Shown: positions 36,691 to 49,281, counted from the stretch's first letter. The stretch: 64,000 nucleotides of DNA from Amanita rubescens (GCA_015039365.1 WION01000008.1:372001-436000); one strand, 5' to 3'. The notes: generated by a model not told the origin, from the sequence alone. Translations and numbers: made by a program.

Positions 36691-39600
36691 TTAACTGAGC
36701 GCGCGTCGCGTTCTTGATTTTGAGACTCGGGGCTGAGGTTGTGTTTCGATTGCAGCCAGACCATGTTGTGGTACATAATGAGGATCAACCTCATTGCATT
36801 TGAGGCTAAGCAGAAGGTTATATACGAATAATTGCTCAAATCTGTTGTAAAACCAGTCAGATCAGCACAATCGATCAAGAGACTGCGAACGGACTGAGCA
36901 TTTGTGAAAACCACAGACATCGACTCTGAGCTGCACCTCAGCAAATTAGGCGCCATAACAAGAGCCAAATTTGCGGGGGTCATTTTTGTGACCGCTTGTA
37001 CTTTGTCTTCAACAAAAAGCTGTAGAAAGCTAATGACAAAGAGGACTACTCGACGGTTAACTGTCGGCAGGCGTTGGATAATCTTGACACAAGCATTTGC
37101 GTCTTCTGACTTAATACAGTCATTGTACAACTTCTTCTGGTATGAGAGGATCACACAGTTCGCGTAGCCATAGCTTCATGAGGGAGGCAAGCACATGAGG
37201 ATCATCGACGCCATCCAGATTGTAGTAACCACGATCAATGCGCAATTTCAGTTCCGACACAGAATCGCCATCGCCGGGTACGCGAAAGATGCCCTCTGCT
37301 TTCGGGCCACCTAAAGCAAGAATCCCATCCGCGAGGAAAGGGCAGAATTATTGGCACCCTTTGATGAGGATAGTTGCGTTCTTGCAGCCGGATTATGGCA
37401 TCAAGAGATTCGCCAAATGTCGAAGGGTTAAAAGCAGCATCCTGACAATAGAATGTATAATGTGATTTACGACGACCTAAATTATAACCGACACGTACAG
37501 ATGCAGTTTCAATTTCCGATATTGAGGGTGCCTTCCCTCTTGGACCTTTTCTACAAATAGCGGCGAGGCGTCGCATGCAATACTTTGCCATTATATCCAC
37601 TCTCCCTTCTTGCTGACCAGTGTGGCTCTGAATGAATGAACGTAGATGCGTTTCAAAATTTTTGGAAGGGGGGAAAGTTATGAGAAGAACGCATAACGAT
37701 TGCCATCCTTTGAACACGCTTTCCCTATTATGCCGTCAGAGGTCAAGTTCCAGAAAGACGACGAAATCGTACGTGGATGGATTCGATGTGAGCTGTTTCA
37801 TAAGCTGGCAATAAATTTCGTCTCGAAGCTCGCCATGGCTAAGACCCTCATTAAGTAGCCAGCGCTCCTCTTCTAGAATGAATGCGTTGGTACCGTTTAG
37901 TGAAACCGTCGATGAATTAATGGACGCAACCATGGAAACGTGCGTGTCTGGTTGTAGGCGTACGTTAACGGCCTTCTCTCGTTCACGGTCACCCATTATG
38001 TGCTGTATAACTTTGAATATCTTAACGGCATCCCTTGTCAGAGCCCGATTAATGACCAGCAGAGGAGCAGCTAGTGGATTCTATACAGAATTATTACGTG
38101 ATACCTGACCTGCTATCATCACATACCTTCTGCCATGACATAAGCTGGTTAACTGGAATTTTTCGTCTGAATATGAAACCAGTTCGATGCGTGGAGAAAT
38201 ACTGCTTCGCATAGTCCGATTCTGCAAACTGTTGTATATCCGATGCAAGATCTTCAGGCAAGATGGGATAGGTTCTGAATCGTTGAGCGCGACAATTATA
38301 ATCTAGAAGATATCCACTTACTCAGCACTCAATGCCGCTTTGTCCCTATTAAGGGGAGAGGCATACGGTCGAGATTGGACTAGAATTGGCTTTCCGGTAG
38401 CCCTGTTTTTTACAGGGCTCAACTCCAAAGTGGCAGCTGGGGGGCCGAAATCTATTATTACGGTAATTTCGGGTAGCCTGGAGACATACCGTGATTCATG
38501 ATCGGTGGACTGATTTGTTTCCCACCGAAAGTGGGAGCTGGTGTGGAGGAACGTAGAGGTGACTTATCCGTTGAAGATAAAGTTGAGTGAAGATCTCCAG
38601 TTACACTGCTCGACAAGGTTGTTCTGCTCGAAGAGTCGTTCAATGACTTTAGGCTGGAGCCACCTCCACTCTCAGATTGCGAACTAGTCAATTTCTCCAA
38701 AGCAGCATTCAAGCTTTGTGGCTGAGGTGACCTTAGCTGAACGAAAGTAGGTTTGGAACGCGACCGAGGGCTGGACTCTGGAAGGCCTGGCTTACTACCT
38801 GCTTTGTTATCTAGGCGGTCTCCAATAGTTTCTGAGGACTTCTTCATGTTTAGACTCCGTCGCGACTTTTGCGACGTTGGGGATGGTGGTGCAGATTGTT
38901 CAGTCGTATAAGGGGAGCCAGGAATGGGTGTCAATTGGGAGTCCTGTAAAATGAGCACGACTTCCTGTACGCGGAAAGGTCTTCATGTTTTGGTCGTTCG
39001 ATATTGATCGCCGTATTGGGGGCTGGACTGGATCCGTTCTTGCGCTCCTCTGCTCATGGCTAGAGCGAGTAGACCGAATCTGCTTACTTTGAGGCTTGAG
39101 CATTCTGCCATGTTCGTCTGTTGTATACTGGTCGTCGAGGGGAAAGATCGGCTTGGCCCGATGCCTCTTCTAGCAGCGGAGGATTTGAAACACGAGTAGA
39201 TGCAGTTTTGGACAAACGACGACCAAGAGTTGTATTCTGAAACAGTCGATGCGGCGACGAAAATAGGCTGAGGCGAAGAACGCACCTGAATTACTTTTAG
39301 AGGGATCACGAAGCCTGAAGGTCGCTCCCACACGGTTTCGCCGGTTCTTGTGTGATAATAATATGGTAGTCCACGCGAGTCGTCGATTAGCTCCCACCAT
39401 TCGCCCTCCTCGCTAGGGGGTAGGCTTGGGAATAAACTCAGCGTAAAGAAAGATTGTATGAGCTACCATGGACATACACAAAGTTTCCGATGGGGGCATC
39501 CCAACTGACTTCACCGGTGGCAGGGCAGGCGAAGAAGGAAGTTTGAGACTGGTTTTAGAGCGTGTCAAGTTAAGCTCGGCGGGGCGGAGTACGGAAGACT

Positions 39601-39712
39601 GACTTGGGGGTCTACCAAGGTTACCCAAAAATTAGAACCCCACGCGGCGTCTGTGACAGTGTAGACGAAGGGCGGCACTCTGGGTAATCTTCTGGGTTGA
39701 CGTAGCGGACAT
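36691..39712 (-). CDS. WW-MyTH4-RhoGAP protein (ARHGAP39/Vilse-like), two apparent frameshifts
   Basis: The N-terminal part holds WW-type segments (FFACPATGEVSWDAPIGNFV; YYYHTRTGETVWERPSGFV) with a long Ser/Pro-rich stretch. A MyTH4 domain follows (LSHGELRDEIYCQLMKQLT; VFKGWQSLCVLLITFPPS), then RhoGAP: RVPIILPF, LADGILALGGPKAEGIFRVP with the arginine finger, LKLRIDRGYYNLDGVDD, LMKLWLRELCDPLIPEE, LYNDCIKSEDANACVKI. It switches off Rho/Cdc42-type GTPases and likely acts on actin polarity. Two +1 breaks, at 37336-37337 and 37131-37132, separate conserved blocks; each disappears if one base of a TC or AG pair is dropped. The start at 39712 relies on a 28-nt intron and is tentative. Confidence 0.9.
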
Positions 39713-39825
39713 ATGGGTATAAGGAACGGGTATAGAAAAGAACGAGGGGTATTATGAATGAAGGAATGAATAATTTCAATTGCGAGTCACATTTGATTAC
39801 ATATATCACACGCGCTTATAGCTAG

Positions 39826-41278
39826 TTATCTACGCTGGCCGCTACAACCTGCGATCCACGCAACTCCCGCGGTATGAACACCGGCGAACTTCGCTGACAA
39901 CGTCGTCGACTTCACAACGCTCTGTCCCAGGTCATGCTCTGCATCACCACCCTCTCCTGGTAACGCACTCGTCTTCGGTGTAATAACGCTAGATTCAGAT
40001 TCGCCTTCCATTCCCATTTTCTTCTTCACAATGTCAAACGTCCGCATCAGGCGTCGCCTTGCCCCGAGAGTAGTTATCCCTCTCTTCTCCAACGACTCAT
40101 CGTCCAATACAACCATCTCTTGCCATGTCAATCCGTCAAAACATGTCGTATACTTGTGTAACCGCAGACTCCTCAACCACGAGGGAATATCTTTCAGGAC
40201 TTCAGGATCAAAGTCTTCTTCTCTCGGCGTCACACCTCCTTCCATGGCACTATCTGGCGGCACCGCGCTCTTTAGTCCCGCGCTCTTCAATCCGGCACTA
40301 CGTAGTGCACTGTGTCGAAGCGCACTGCCCGGATACTTTGCACTTGAAGGCGTACGCCAGTTACTGAGGTGTTTCCTAGCAGATTTAGGAACCGCCGAGG
40401 CTGGGTGGGCACTAGTCGGTTGCACCAAGCCGCTCATCACAAGTTGGATGGCGAGCATTTGAGCCTCGGTAGAGAGCCCGGATGCAGCGACCGCGTTCAA
40501 TGCTTGGGGGGTGAGCGGTGTAACGTTCGGAACATTCAGACTGTTATTTGCACCGCTGTTCTCTTCACTCTTGTTAAACAGAGGCAAGTTCGCTGCATTA
40601 GGAGCTGCGGCGAAAGATTCTCCCCTTGAGGTGGCCGGGGTAAAGCGAGGCGTTGATGGCGAACCCGGGAGGGGTAAATTCAGACTCGGGGGGCGCAAGC
40701 CGCGAGCAAATGGCTTGGTCTTTAATTGGTTGTCTTCGCTCGACGCTGTAGCGGACCACCTTATTGTCACAGTCCATAGTAATCGAAAAAAGTTACTTAC
40801 CATTCGTAGTGGCTTCGACCTCGGCTTTCAATAACTGCTGGATAAGGGCAATGAAAAAACGCTTCTGGTCTTGATCAGAGTGTTGAAGGAGTGTGTAAAT
40901 TGACGTAGTGCGCTCGGATCTCGAGAGCACCTGGTACCCTAGAAGTTGTCAGACTTGCCGCCCTTCCAAAGGCATCTCTCATTGCTTACATGATTCAATG
41001 GCTGTTAATTCTTCTTTGAATTTTGCATCGGATGTAGCGACAGCTATTTCCGCCTAGCACACGTGAGCACCTAAGCCAGAGGCATTACACAGATAGCTTA
41101 CGAGGGTGCTTCCATACTCTTGGAGAGACTTGCTCAACTCCTCTGTAGAGACGTTAGGAGTTTCCGACTTGATAACCGGCACATCCGGAAGGATCAGTGA
41201 GGGTTTGATAGCAGCAGCGATGTTCTCGCTGGATGTAACAAGGGAACTGCCAGCAGTCGAAGATTGATCGTCAGACAT
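39826..41278 (-). CDS. VTS1: SAM-domain RNA-binding protein VTS1 (Smaug family)
   Basis: Starts MSDDQSSTAGSSLVTSSENI. After several exons there is ESWYQVLSRSERTTSIYTLL and QHSDQDQKRFFIALIQQLL, the N-terminal Vts1 region, then a Pro/Ser-rich linker with tandem Ser-Ala-Leu repeats (SALRHSALRSAGLKSAGLKS). The SAM domain is DIPSWLRSLRLHKYTTCFDG, then LTWQEMVVLDDESLEKRGIT and TLGARRRLMRTFDIV. Vts1 binds CNGG hairpins in mRNAs and recruits Ccr4-Not deadenylases, and acts in the cytoplasm. Family length and motif order are normal. The 5' end is separated from the upstream gene by about 480 bp. Confidence 0.87.
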
Positions 41279-41754
41279 TGCGGACTAGTGAAAGGTATCA
41301 ATCCATGGTATACACAAACTGAATCGGCAATAACATACCGCTGAGCCTTTGAGAGGAGGGTGGTGAGAATGGGGGATTGGAGAACCTGTCGCGGACAGAA
41401 GTGTGTGATTGGGAGGCAACTTATGGTATGCGCACAATTACACACAAGTTTCAGGGAATGATTGTCACCTGCCAACGCGACCGGGATCTAGGCGGTGCTA
41501 TGATCAAGGGCGGTTTGATGGCCACAGCATTCGCTCCATGAAAATTGGTTATCCCTGGCCACAGGATCTTGAAAGTCCGCAGCCAAAGTCCAGGGTTATC
41601 TTGTGAATAGATGCGGGCCGAGAACACAAAGCCAAGACGAAGTAATATCGCACTATGCCAATATTGCTGATGAAGCTTAAGCGTGATATTCTGAGAACAA
41701 TAACCATCACCACGCTACACAGCCTCCTCAGCGCTCAAACCCGTGTCTGCCAAT
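41279..41754. other. Intergenic stretch
   Basis: About 480 bp between the VTS1 start and the next gene's stop, both on the minus strand. It probably holds the VTS1 promoter. No gene recognised. Confidence 0.5.
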
Positions 41755-43372
41755 TTATCCTCTCTCAATAATATCCTCCCCATGGTTTACTCTCCACAAT
41801 ATATCCTCTATATATCTGCCAAATGTGCTTCCTTCGGTTGTAATAATTCCCGATGCGTGACCCAAAATCATCGCGTCTAAAAAGGGAATCACAAATCGTA
41901 CCAGTCGCAGTCCATCATTCTCATTTTTGATTTCGCCCAGGGGTTCAAGTTGCGTCCGAAAATCAGATATGAACAAAGCACATGGAAACGTCCTCAAAAA
42001 GACAGAAAGTGATGGTTCTTCTCTTGGGTTTTCGGCATCCGTGGAAATATATAGAGGTGTGTTAAGTGAGGCCAGATGAGGTTGGTGATGCACAGGGTGA
42101 CGACATATGGAAGGTTGATTAGGTGGACGGGCAACAGAAGAATCAACATATGTAGCCCATGTCACATTCAGGTTATCGGTAACTTTTGCCCGTGACCAAA
42201 ATAAACGTTCCAGTTCCAAAACATCCGAATGACTGTAGCCATAACATGTACTGATCAGTTTGCACCAGATTTGATGAATATTTGACGCAGAGTTTGTCTC
42301 GAATTGACCATCAGAGAAACGAATGTGGGCACCACAATAGTGACCTCCAATGGCTTCCCGTATATCATGTACTACCGACGTCAAGATCGAGTTGGAAAAG
42401 ACCATGTTTCGGCGTATTGCAGTGCGTACAGCCAGATTTTGAGGATTGCTTAGCACCAGTCGTGACGATCCAAACAGAGTACCAAAGTGGAGAAACCGTT
42501 TGCTTGAGTTTGCTATGCCGAAGACGTAGATTTGCTCCGTGTACTTGCCTGCCTCGGTAACAGATATGTTATCATGAAACCGGTAGTGATATGGGGATTC
42601 ATCGCGGAGTACCATACTGTTTGTGTCGTTGAAGTCCAACCTATGACGGCTCCAGAGTGTTAATAGGTCCCACTCATGGACTCTTGGAATCGGACCAGTA
42701 TTCTGAGTAATGTTGACAAGCCAGTTCCAGGACAGATGCGTGTAATCAAAATAGTCGAAACATTCAGGGGGCAAAGCCATATGAACTGGTATGGCCGAGC
42801 AGTGATACAAACCATCTTTTCCTGCAAGCGCGAAGAATGTCGATAACGATTCATATTTGACATAGCGGATTGGCTTTTTTCCAAGACGAATAGGTGGTAT
42901 TATGAGTGTACGATTAAGTAGGATAGATAACACGAGAGCGTTTTCGAGAGCGATGCGTTGATTATGAAAACCGCTATGTGGAAGATATGTCATATACTTT
43001 TCGTGAACGTCTAGACCCGAAATTGACATATCGTCATGACCGAATGGGAAGCACGCGGACTTGAGGTTGATCAGTAAAAGGGGGAACCAGATCCACGTAG
43101 CGAGTATCCCACCTCGTGGAATAGAGGTGCCATGCAGCTCCGAAGCAGAATAGACAGGCGAGTACGAGCAGGAACACGAGCAAAACGAGATGCATGCGTA
43201 TATGAGTTTGACCCGATTTGCGACACTGGATGTCCAAATCCGTAGAAGGTCGTGGAGTATGCTGACTAGTGCGCGGTGTTCGCAGTCGATAAGCTCCGGA
43301 TCCCCTCTCAAGTGTCACCGGAGGTGAAGCGCTGACATTGCGAGCAGAGGTTGCCACCCTAAAAGGTATCAT
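41755..43372 (-). CDS. GDP-fucose protein O-fucosyltransferase-like type II membrane protein
   Basis: Exon 1 starts MIPFRVATSARNVSASPPVT, is basic, and carries one membrane helix (HLVLLVFLLVLACLFCFGAA) followed by a lumenal stem. After one intron (about 64 nt, ending at the AAAAG before TATATG) comes the enzyme: MTYLPHSGFHNQRIALENAL, VLSILLNRTLIIPPIRLGKK, a middle part with GGHYCGAHIRFSDGQF, and ISTDAENPREEPSL with the end ASGIITTEGSTFGRYIED. The HNQR nucleotide-sugar site and the late S-x-F segment resemble O-fucosyltransferases. A Golgi or ER role in glycosylation is inferred. The donor sugar is uncertain, and a divergent relative (CigA-like) is the main alternative. Confidence 0.68.
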
Positions 43373-43551
43373 CTGTTCACTGCAATATTAGAGTCGAGGC
43401 ATTCTTTGCATACGCTCACGAACCTGAAGGCGATGATGGCGAACGACACGAACAAAGTTGTATACCGTGACCCGGAACAAACGCGAAACGCTGTAATATT
43501 GCATGCCTGCGTCATTGCTGAGGGTCAAATCCCTCTTATCGCAAACTAGGC

Positions 43552-45348
43552 ATGCCAGTAGACTCCTTCCGAGCCTGCCATCAGCATGCTCGTCAGCGCC
43601 ACTTCAGTCGAGGTAAGATTCTACTTAATCGTCAGGCTCACATTGAACTCATTTCCCCATGACAAGACTCTAGGATCCCGTTAGCATTCGTTTTTGATAT
43701 CGTATGTTAACATTAAGGATAAGCCAGGTCTATAATGATTCGCGACAAATAGGACGGTGTGCTCATCAGAGGCCCAAGGGCACTTCCGGGTGTCAAGCGC
43801 GCCTTTGCAAGGCTCAGTGGTGATAATCAATATAAACTGTGGGTTTGATCCGCTTCACGTCTTCCTCTGTTTCGCTGACGCCCAAAAAATCAAATGGGGA
43901 AAGACGGATACCCTTTCTGTTGGTCAGTCTGGGTTAAATTACCTCATCAACTCTCCTCAGCAGTCATTCTCAGCTAACCAACGGTGGTGGCGTCAGCGAA
44001 GTGGACCGATGCCAGAAACTGTCTCAACAGCTTGGTTTCCCCGTAAGTCAGCTTTCATGTCGCACGCAAAGATATCTCCGACGGCCAGAAAGATTAGGCC
44101 TGACCAGTATATTCAAGCGCATACCATTTTAAAGACAAAGACCAGAAAATACGCAGATAAACCAGTTTTGGTGCTTGGTGGGAAACTCGATAATGTTCGC
44201 AAGGTGGCAGAAAGGTAAGTCCATAAGGTGATTAGAAGAAATATTCATAATGATCCTTTGAAGCTATGGATTTCAGAAAGTTTATACGACATTGGATATT
44301 ATGAACTGGAATTCTTCGTAAGTTACCCCAGCGGTTATCAGCTATGTCTCACGAAACGTCCGCGATAGTATTTGGCCTTTCCATGAGTTATCACCGGCTG
44401 AACGCTCCAGCACAAAAGTAAAGTAGCCTCTTGCCTCCCTATCTCCAAGAAAACTTACTTGTACGTGAAGGTCGAGGACTTTTCTCAAGTGCGGTTTTCT
44501 GCGATTCAAGTTTTTCATGATCCCCGTAATTGGGCTCTGGACGGTGGGTGCTACATTCTTAGTTCCAATTAGTCATACTCAATATTTGCAGTGCAGATAG
44601 TCTGTGATATCCTCCTCGCCGGAGGTATAGTAGGGGGACCTCGGGTCTTACCCGGAAATCCTTTGTACAATTCCGTTGAACTTGTCTTTTGCAATCCAGA
44701 TCTACTTTGGCGTTCCGAGTTTGAACAGCCGAGGCTTGGGCAAGGAGGATTCAAAGAAGCGTTGCTGAGCGTTCACAAGGTGGAGGTCCAAACGGTGCTT
44801 TACGACAAACGAACTAACTCTATCTTAGGCTTTGACAGGTTCGGCATACCCATATGTTCAATATGGAAAGCCCACAAGGGCAACGTACAAGTTCGCTGAG
44901 CAGGTCCTGAAAACCCAAGTTGAGAAGTATTACGGCTCTGGCGTGTCAATGCCTCGACTGTAAGACAGACGCATGGCTTATCCATTTGCTGCGGATACTG
45001 ACGATCTCGTCAAAGGTACATGATCGGAGGTGAGTAAAGTGAGATCCTCTGATTGGATCGTTAACCTTGAATGTGACATGGGTAGATAACCCTGCTTCCG
45101 GTGCGGAAAGTATTCCCCCTCAACTAGCATTCGTTGACATAACGAACCTGTCAGATATAGCTGGGGCAGCAGCGGCAGGATGGGAGTCAATCCTGGTCAG
45201 AACGGGTGTATACGACCCGCAGCAAGGACCGCCGTCATGCGTTCCAACACATGAGGCCGAAGACGTCGAAGAGGCAGTGGAATGGGCGATTAAGAGGGAA
45301 CTTGCGGATGACGTTAGTAGTCTGCCAGATATGGACAGAGCTGAATAA
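43552..45348 (+). CDS. HAD-superfamily IIA hydrolase, HDHD5/CECR5 family
   Basis: About nine exons. Key motifs: AFVFDIDGVLIRGPRALPGV with the nucleophile Asp of HAD motif I, IPFLLLTNGGGVSEVDRC with motif II, then ISPDQYIQAHTILKTKTRK, ADKPVLVLGGKLDNVRKVAE, and the C-terminal MIGDNPASGAESI with motif IV acids. The family is usually mitochondrial, and its substrate is unclear. Reconstruction needs two microexons: 19 nt at 43904-43922 (coding RIPFLL) and 14 nt at 45016-45029 (coding YMIG), both with good GT-AG flanks and required for conserved motifs. The start Met is chosen because MPVDSFRACHQHARQRHFSR splices in phase to the first motif. The O-fucosyltransferase-like gene lies 180 bp away, divergent. 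Confidence 0.87.
43904..43922 (+). other. 19-nt microexon of the HDHD5-like gene
   Basis: Between an AAAG acceptor and a GTCAGT donor. It restores the conserved LRIPFLLLTNGGG segment in frame; skipping it breaks the frame. Confidence 0.7.
45016..45029 (+). other. 14-nt microexon of the HDHD5-like gene
   Basis: Between CAAAG and GTGAGT. It encodes most of YMIG, just before the metal-binding DNP motif, and is needed to keep the frame. Confidence 0.7.
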
Positions 45349-45438
45349 GAATGGAGGTTGTCTTGCCGTTCGGCGTTGTGTACGAATGGTTTTCTAGCGT
45401 AATTCATGTAGCAAGGCCTAATCTTCTCCGTTTCCTCC

Positions 45439-48091
45439 ATGGACAGTATTGCTACTCCCGACATTCCCTTTCAATTCAGAAAGAAGGACGGTACTCCGTC
45501 CAAGATGCGTAGTCATAAGGGCAACATACCAGTTCTACCCCAGACAAAACTCTGTCCGCATTGTCCGGCCAAGTTCACCCGGACAACGCACCTCAACAGG
45601 CATCTGCGTACCCGTGAGTATTATGTTGTGATTTGATCATCACATCGAAATAGCCCTGTTGTGTGTCTTAGATACCAATGAAAGACTTCACCAGTGCGAT
45701 GTAAGCCCTGCTTCCACTCACCCGAGCATCAAGTCAACATCCGGCAGACATGCAGTGCAAAGTTCACTCGCAGCGATCTCCTGACAAGACATAAAAAGAG
45801 TTGCAATGAGTCGTGAGCACTTTCGCTCTTCAACCCTTTCATTCGTTGCATATGGATATATAATGATGCCTGACAATTCTTGGTTGTCTAGTACAAACCG
45901 AACCCGGAGAAAATCGTGTGTCTCTTGTACAGAATCGAAGATAAAATGTGATCGACAATACCCTTGCTCAAAATGTGTTGCTCGAGGAAGAGAGTGTATG
46001 TTCGGCAACTCCATGAGAAGTAAAACGATATTAGCCCAGTCATCTTCACCAGCGACGCGTATAGGCATAAGCCAATGCCCACCCGATCCTATTGCGCACG
46101 ATATGATGGCCCGCATGAATAGTCCTCTATACCCAGGATCGACGAACCGTCCTAGTCAAAACCACCTTTTGGAAGAAGTTCAAGTCGCTGATGTATTGTC
46201 CGCGGGCAGCGGGGGGTACACGTCGCCAATTTACGCCACCAGCGATGCAACATTAGATTACGGTTCATGCGCGGCATCAGATATTGAAACAACGACAGAA
46301 GCAGATCATTTAGCGCCGATATACAACCATCTCTCGTCGGTTTATCCCAATAATATGTTCGAGCCGTTATTCAGTAATTTATTCTCGCAATCGACGGTGA
46401 CTAGTACTGCAGCTTTATCTGAAGACGTTTCTTGGTTAGGCGATCCTAGGTCAAGTTCACCAGAAGACTTTCCTTTTGCTACATCGCCACTTTATCGAAT
46501 ATCCGCGGATGTGCCTAGTGTGGCGGTGTCATATGCTTCACCCATCACTCAACCAGTCATCAATGATTTGCAAAATTCATCGCTTGATACTAATGTTTCG
46601 AGGAATGAGCCTGCGGAACCAGAACTAGAACATTACAGTGAGTCTACACCATTCATTAATCCTCCTAGGTCCTGAAAAAAAGTGTAATCAGCATACCTAT
46701 TTTTCACTAGTTTCCTGAGCCAGATACCCATTGTCCATTTACCCACTTTTGACTTTGGAAATGCACCTCCTATCTTACTGAACGCCATGCGTGCATGTGG
46801 CGCCTTGTATGTGAAGACCCGCCGTGCCATGCGATTTATTTTGCAGACACTCGCTTCCTCCAGAGAAACGCTGATACAAGAATTCGTGCGTCATCTCTTT
46901 CTGTGGTTGAAAGTTGAACGATTGGTCTTAACCACACCAAGGCTAAAAACCCAGTGGATTCGTCGGATCAAATCCACCTTATCCTTGCGGTAGTGTTGCT
47001 GCAAACGATTGGCTTGTTTCATCAACGAGCGGATCAGCGAGCATCTTCCAATATGTATCATAGCATGCTCGTTATGGTAATATGCACTTTTTGAAGTCAA
47101 TGCTTTGCTCATCTTCTGTCAGATGATTCAGAATGCAGGCCTGATTGCGAAGAATGCGTCCTGGTACCCTGAATCAACAGAAGAGACATCGCCGGAATCA
47201 ATGTGGCGGGAGTGGTCGTGGCATGAGATGACTAAACGGTGCCCCTCGGAACTCGTTTGGCAGATGTTTCTGTTGCTGACGGTCGCTGTAGGGCATTATG
47301 GTGGTCATATATGCACGATTGTTGTCATGGCATATACTTCGGCCTGGGCATGACGTATGAGCAAACAGAAATTCAGCTGAGTCTTCCTTGCGAAGATGCC
47401 CTATGGCAGGCGAACTGTGCGGCAGAATGGTTTACGGTCCTCCGGACGACATCGATACACGGGACTAACCAGACACGTCTTGCGGGCTCCAGTTTCCACA
47501 AGAGTCTGACACGGTTGTCAGAGACGCGGTTTTTGACGACGTATACACCCCTGAGCCCATTCTCCCATTTTATTCTTGTGCACGCAATCCTGCGCAAGAT
47601 ATTCTATGTCTGTGCTGACAGGGGAGACTCCGCGGCTGAAGGAGGATCCGCAAGCAATGTTGAACAAAAGATCCACGAGCTGCAATATGGATTACACAAC
47701 TGGCTTCAAAGCTGGGACCAATCGCCGGACAGGCCTAAAACTAATGACAATGACGAACCGCCGTTCATCAGTAATGGTAGGAATCTTTCCTCGTGACTGG
47801 CGAATTAACTTACGATTGCTTTGTATGGAAGTGCTTCCGTTTTACTGGTTGGGTCAAATAGCGATACTAGCTCATCAGGAGAGGCTGCCGCCTTTTGAGT
47901 ATAGCACGCCTGGCCTTCTGCCTGAGGTGCGATTTCGATTGATCAAGCACTGGCTGAAACACATTCGATCATTCTTGAAGAAGGGTCATCAGGGGGCGAC
48001 GTCGTTGTGGGATGAATTAATGAAGATACGGCTACAAACATCACAGCAGGAGGAGGAGCAGGGATTGCTTGAATTTTTCCCGGAACACTGA
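45439..48091 (+). CDS. Transcription factor with two C2H2 fingers and a Zn2Cys6 cluster
   Basis: N-terminal C2H2 fingers read CPHCPAKFTRTTHLNRHLRT and CDTCSAKFTRSDLLTRHKKS across short introns; next is a fungal binuclear cluster CVSCTESKIKCDRQYPCSKC...C. A long acidic, Ser-rich linker precedes a fungal-specific TF domain beginning FLSQIPIVHLPTFDFGNAPP and containing DQIHLILAVVLLQTIGLFHQ, then TKRALWWSYMHDCCHGIYF and LPCEDALWQANCAAEW. The double zinc architecture is known in ascomycete and basidiomycete regulators. Its target genes are not shown by context. The 53-nt intron near 47239-47291 has to be removed to join TKR to ALWWSY. Confidence 0.9.
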
Positions 48092-48153
48092 AATATGTAG
48101 AATAGGTAACTAGTAGATATGCGGAAATAAGTGGGTCAGCCTCCCTGAACGCC

Positions 48154-49281
48154 ATGATCCCTTTGCCTGTTTCCACCAAGCTTCGGTCTCGCGCTAGGCT
48201 CTCAAACGCTGGCCTCTTCTCCCTCCTTTCCCTTCTAGCCCTATCTTTACTATGCAATCTCGCCCTCTATATACCACATCACGCCACAGATCCATTACCC
48301 GTTCTCTTGGCTGCCATCAAGCGCCATGACAGCACAGAAAACCTTACCCACCTCATTATAGTACCAGGTCACGCCATCTGGACCGGAACCGACCCGAATC
48401 TAAGGTTGTCAGAAGACCAGTGGCTACTGGAATCATATCAGAAGGGTAAAGGTCGTCTAGCCGCTTTCTTCGCTCACATATCCCGGGGGTAAGTTTTTTT
48501 TTCACCGATTTGACTCATGCGTGACGTGGCTGCCCCTTGAAACCTCCTCTACCCTTCTCCTTAGTCAGTGCAAAACTAGCGGTGCGGGACGAACATGCGC
48601 TCCTTGTTTTTAGTGGGTATGTTCTCCGTATCGGCGGCGTCAAAATTTGCCCTTATAGCCACCTAGCGGACAAACCAAGAAGGCTTCGACGACGACGGAG
48701 GCCTGAGTCATATCTGCGTTTAGCTCTCGGCAGCAACGTGTTCGGTACTTCAGATGCACCGATGGCAAGCTATAAACGGGCCACAACAGAGAACTTTGCA
48801 CTGGATTCATACCAAAATTTGCTATTCTCGATTGCGCGATTTCATGAATTCACCGGTCACTTCCCGAGGAACATAACCGTAGTAGGTTACGAGTTCAAGC
48901 AAAAGCGATTCGTCGATCTGCACAGAGCAGCCATACGATGGCCTCTGCATCGATTTCAGTACGTTGGTGTGGATGCAGACGACGAGGAAAGTCAATCGGC
49001 GCAGCAAGGCGAAGTAGGTTCTTCCATTTCGATATCAAGGCGATGCATCAATGGTTCTCTTTTGACAGATTGAAAATGGTTACAATCCATATTCTCGAGA
49101 CTTGTATGGATGTCATTCATTCCTTGCATCAAAAAGGCAGCAACGAAACACACACTCCCGGTTCCATCCTTATTATAGCTCAAGCCCTGAGTTGAATGCG
49201 CTCTTTAGTTGGTGTCCGGATGCTATGAATGGGGGATCATCTGCGATATTTTCGGGAAGATTACCATGGGATCATACGTGA
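48154..49281 (+). CDS. DUF218/YdcF-like membrane-anchored protein, one apparent frameshift
   Basis: The first exon (from MIPLPVSTKLRSRARLSNAG) has an N-terminal membrane anchor (LFSLLSLLALSLLCNLALY) and then LTHLIIVPGHAIWTGTDPNL, RLSEDQWLLESYQKGKGRLA. Later exons give ALLVFSGGQTKKASTTTEA, ESYLRLALGSNVFG, TTENFALDSYQNLLFSIARF and NITVVGYEFKQKRFVDLHRA. This is the fungal YdcF-type family (S. pombe C57A10.07), of unknown reaction. Between TTTEA and ESYL the frame shifts by +1 at 48703-48704; dropping either base of the CT pair leaves a synonymous Ala codon. The stop at 49279-49281 follows the family-typical LPWDHT. Location is probably ER or Golgi (inference). Confidence 0.75.

Noticed and set aside
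47239..47352. Apparent frameshift in the C2H2/Zn2Cys6 regulator near 47239
   Set aside because: A normal 53-nt GT-AG intron joins TKR to ALWWSYMHD in frame.
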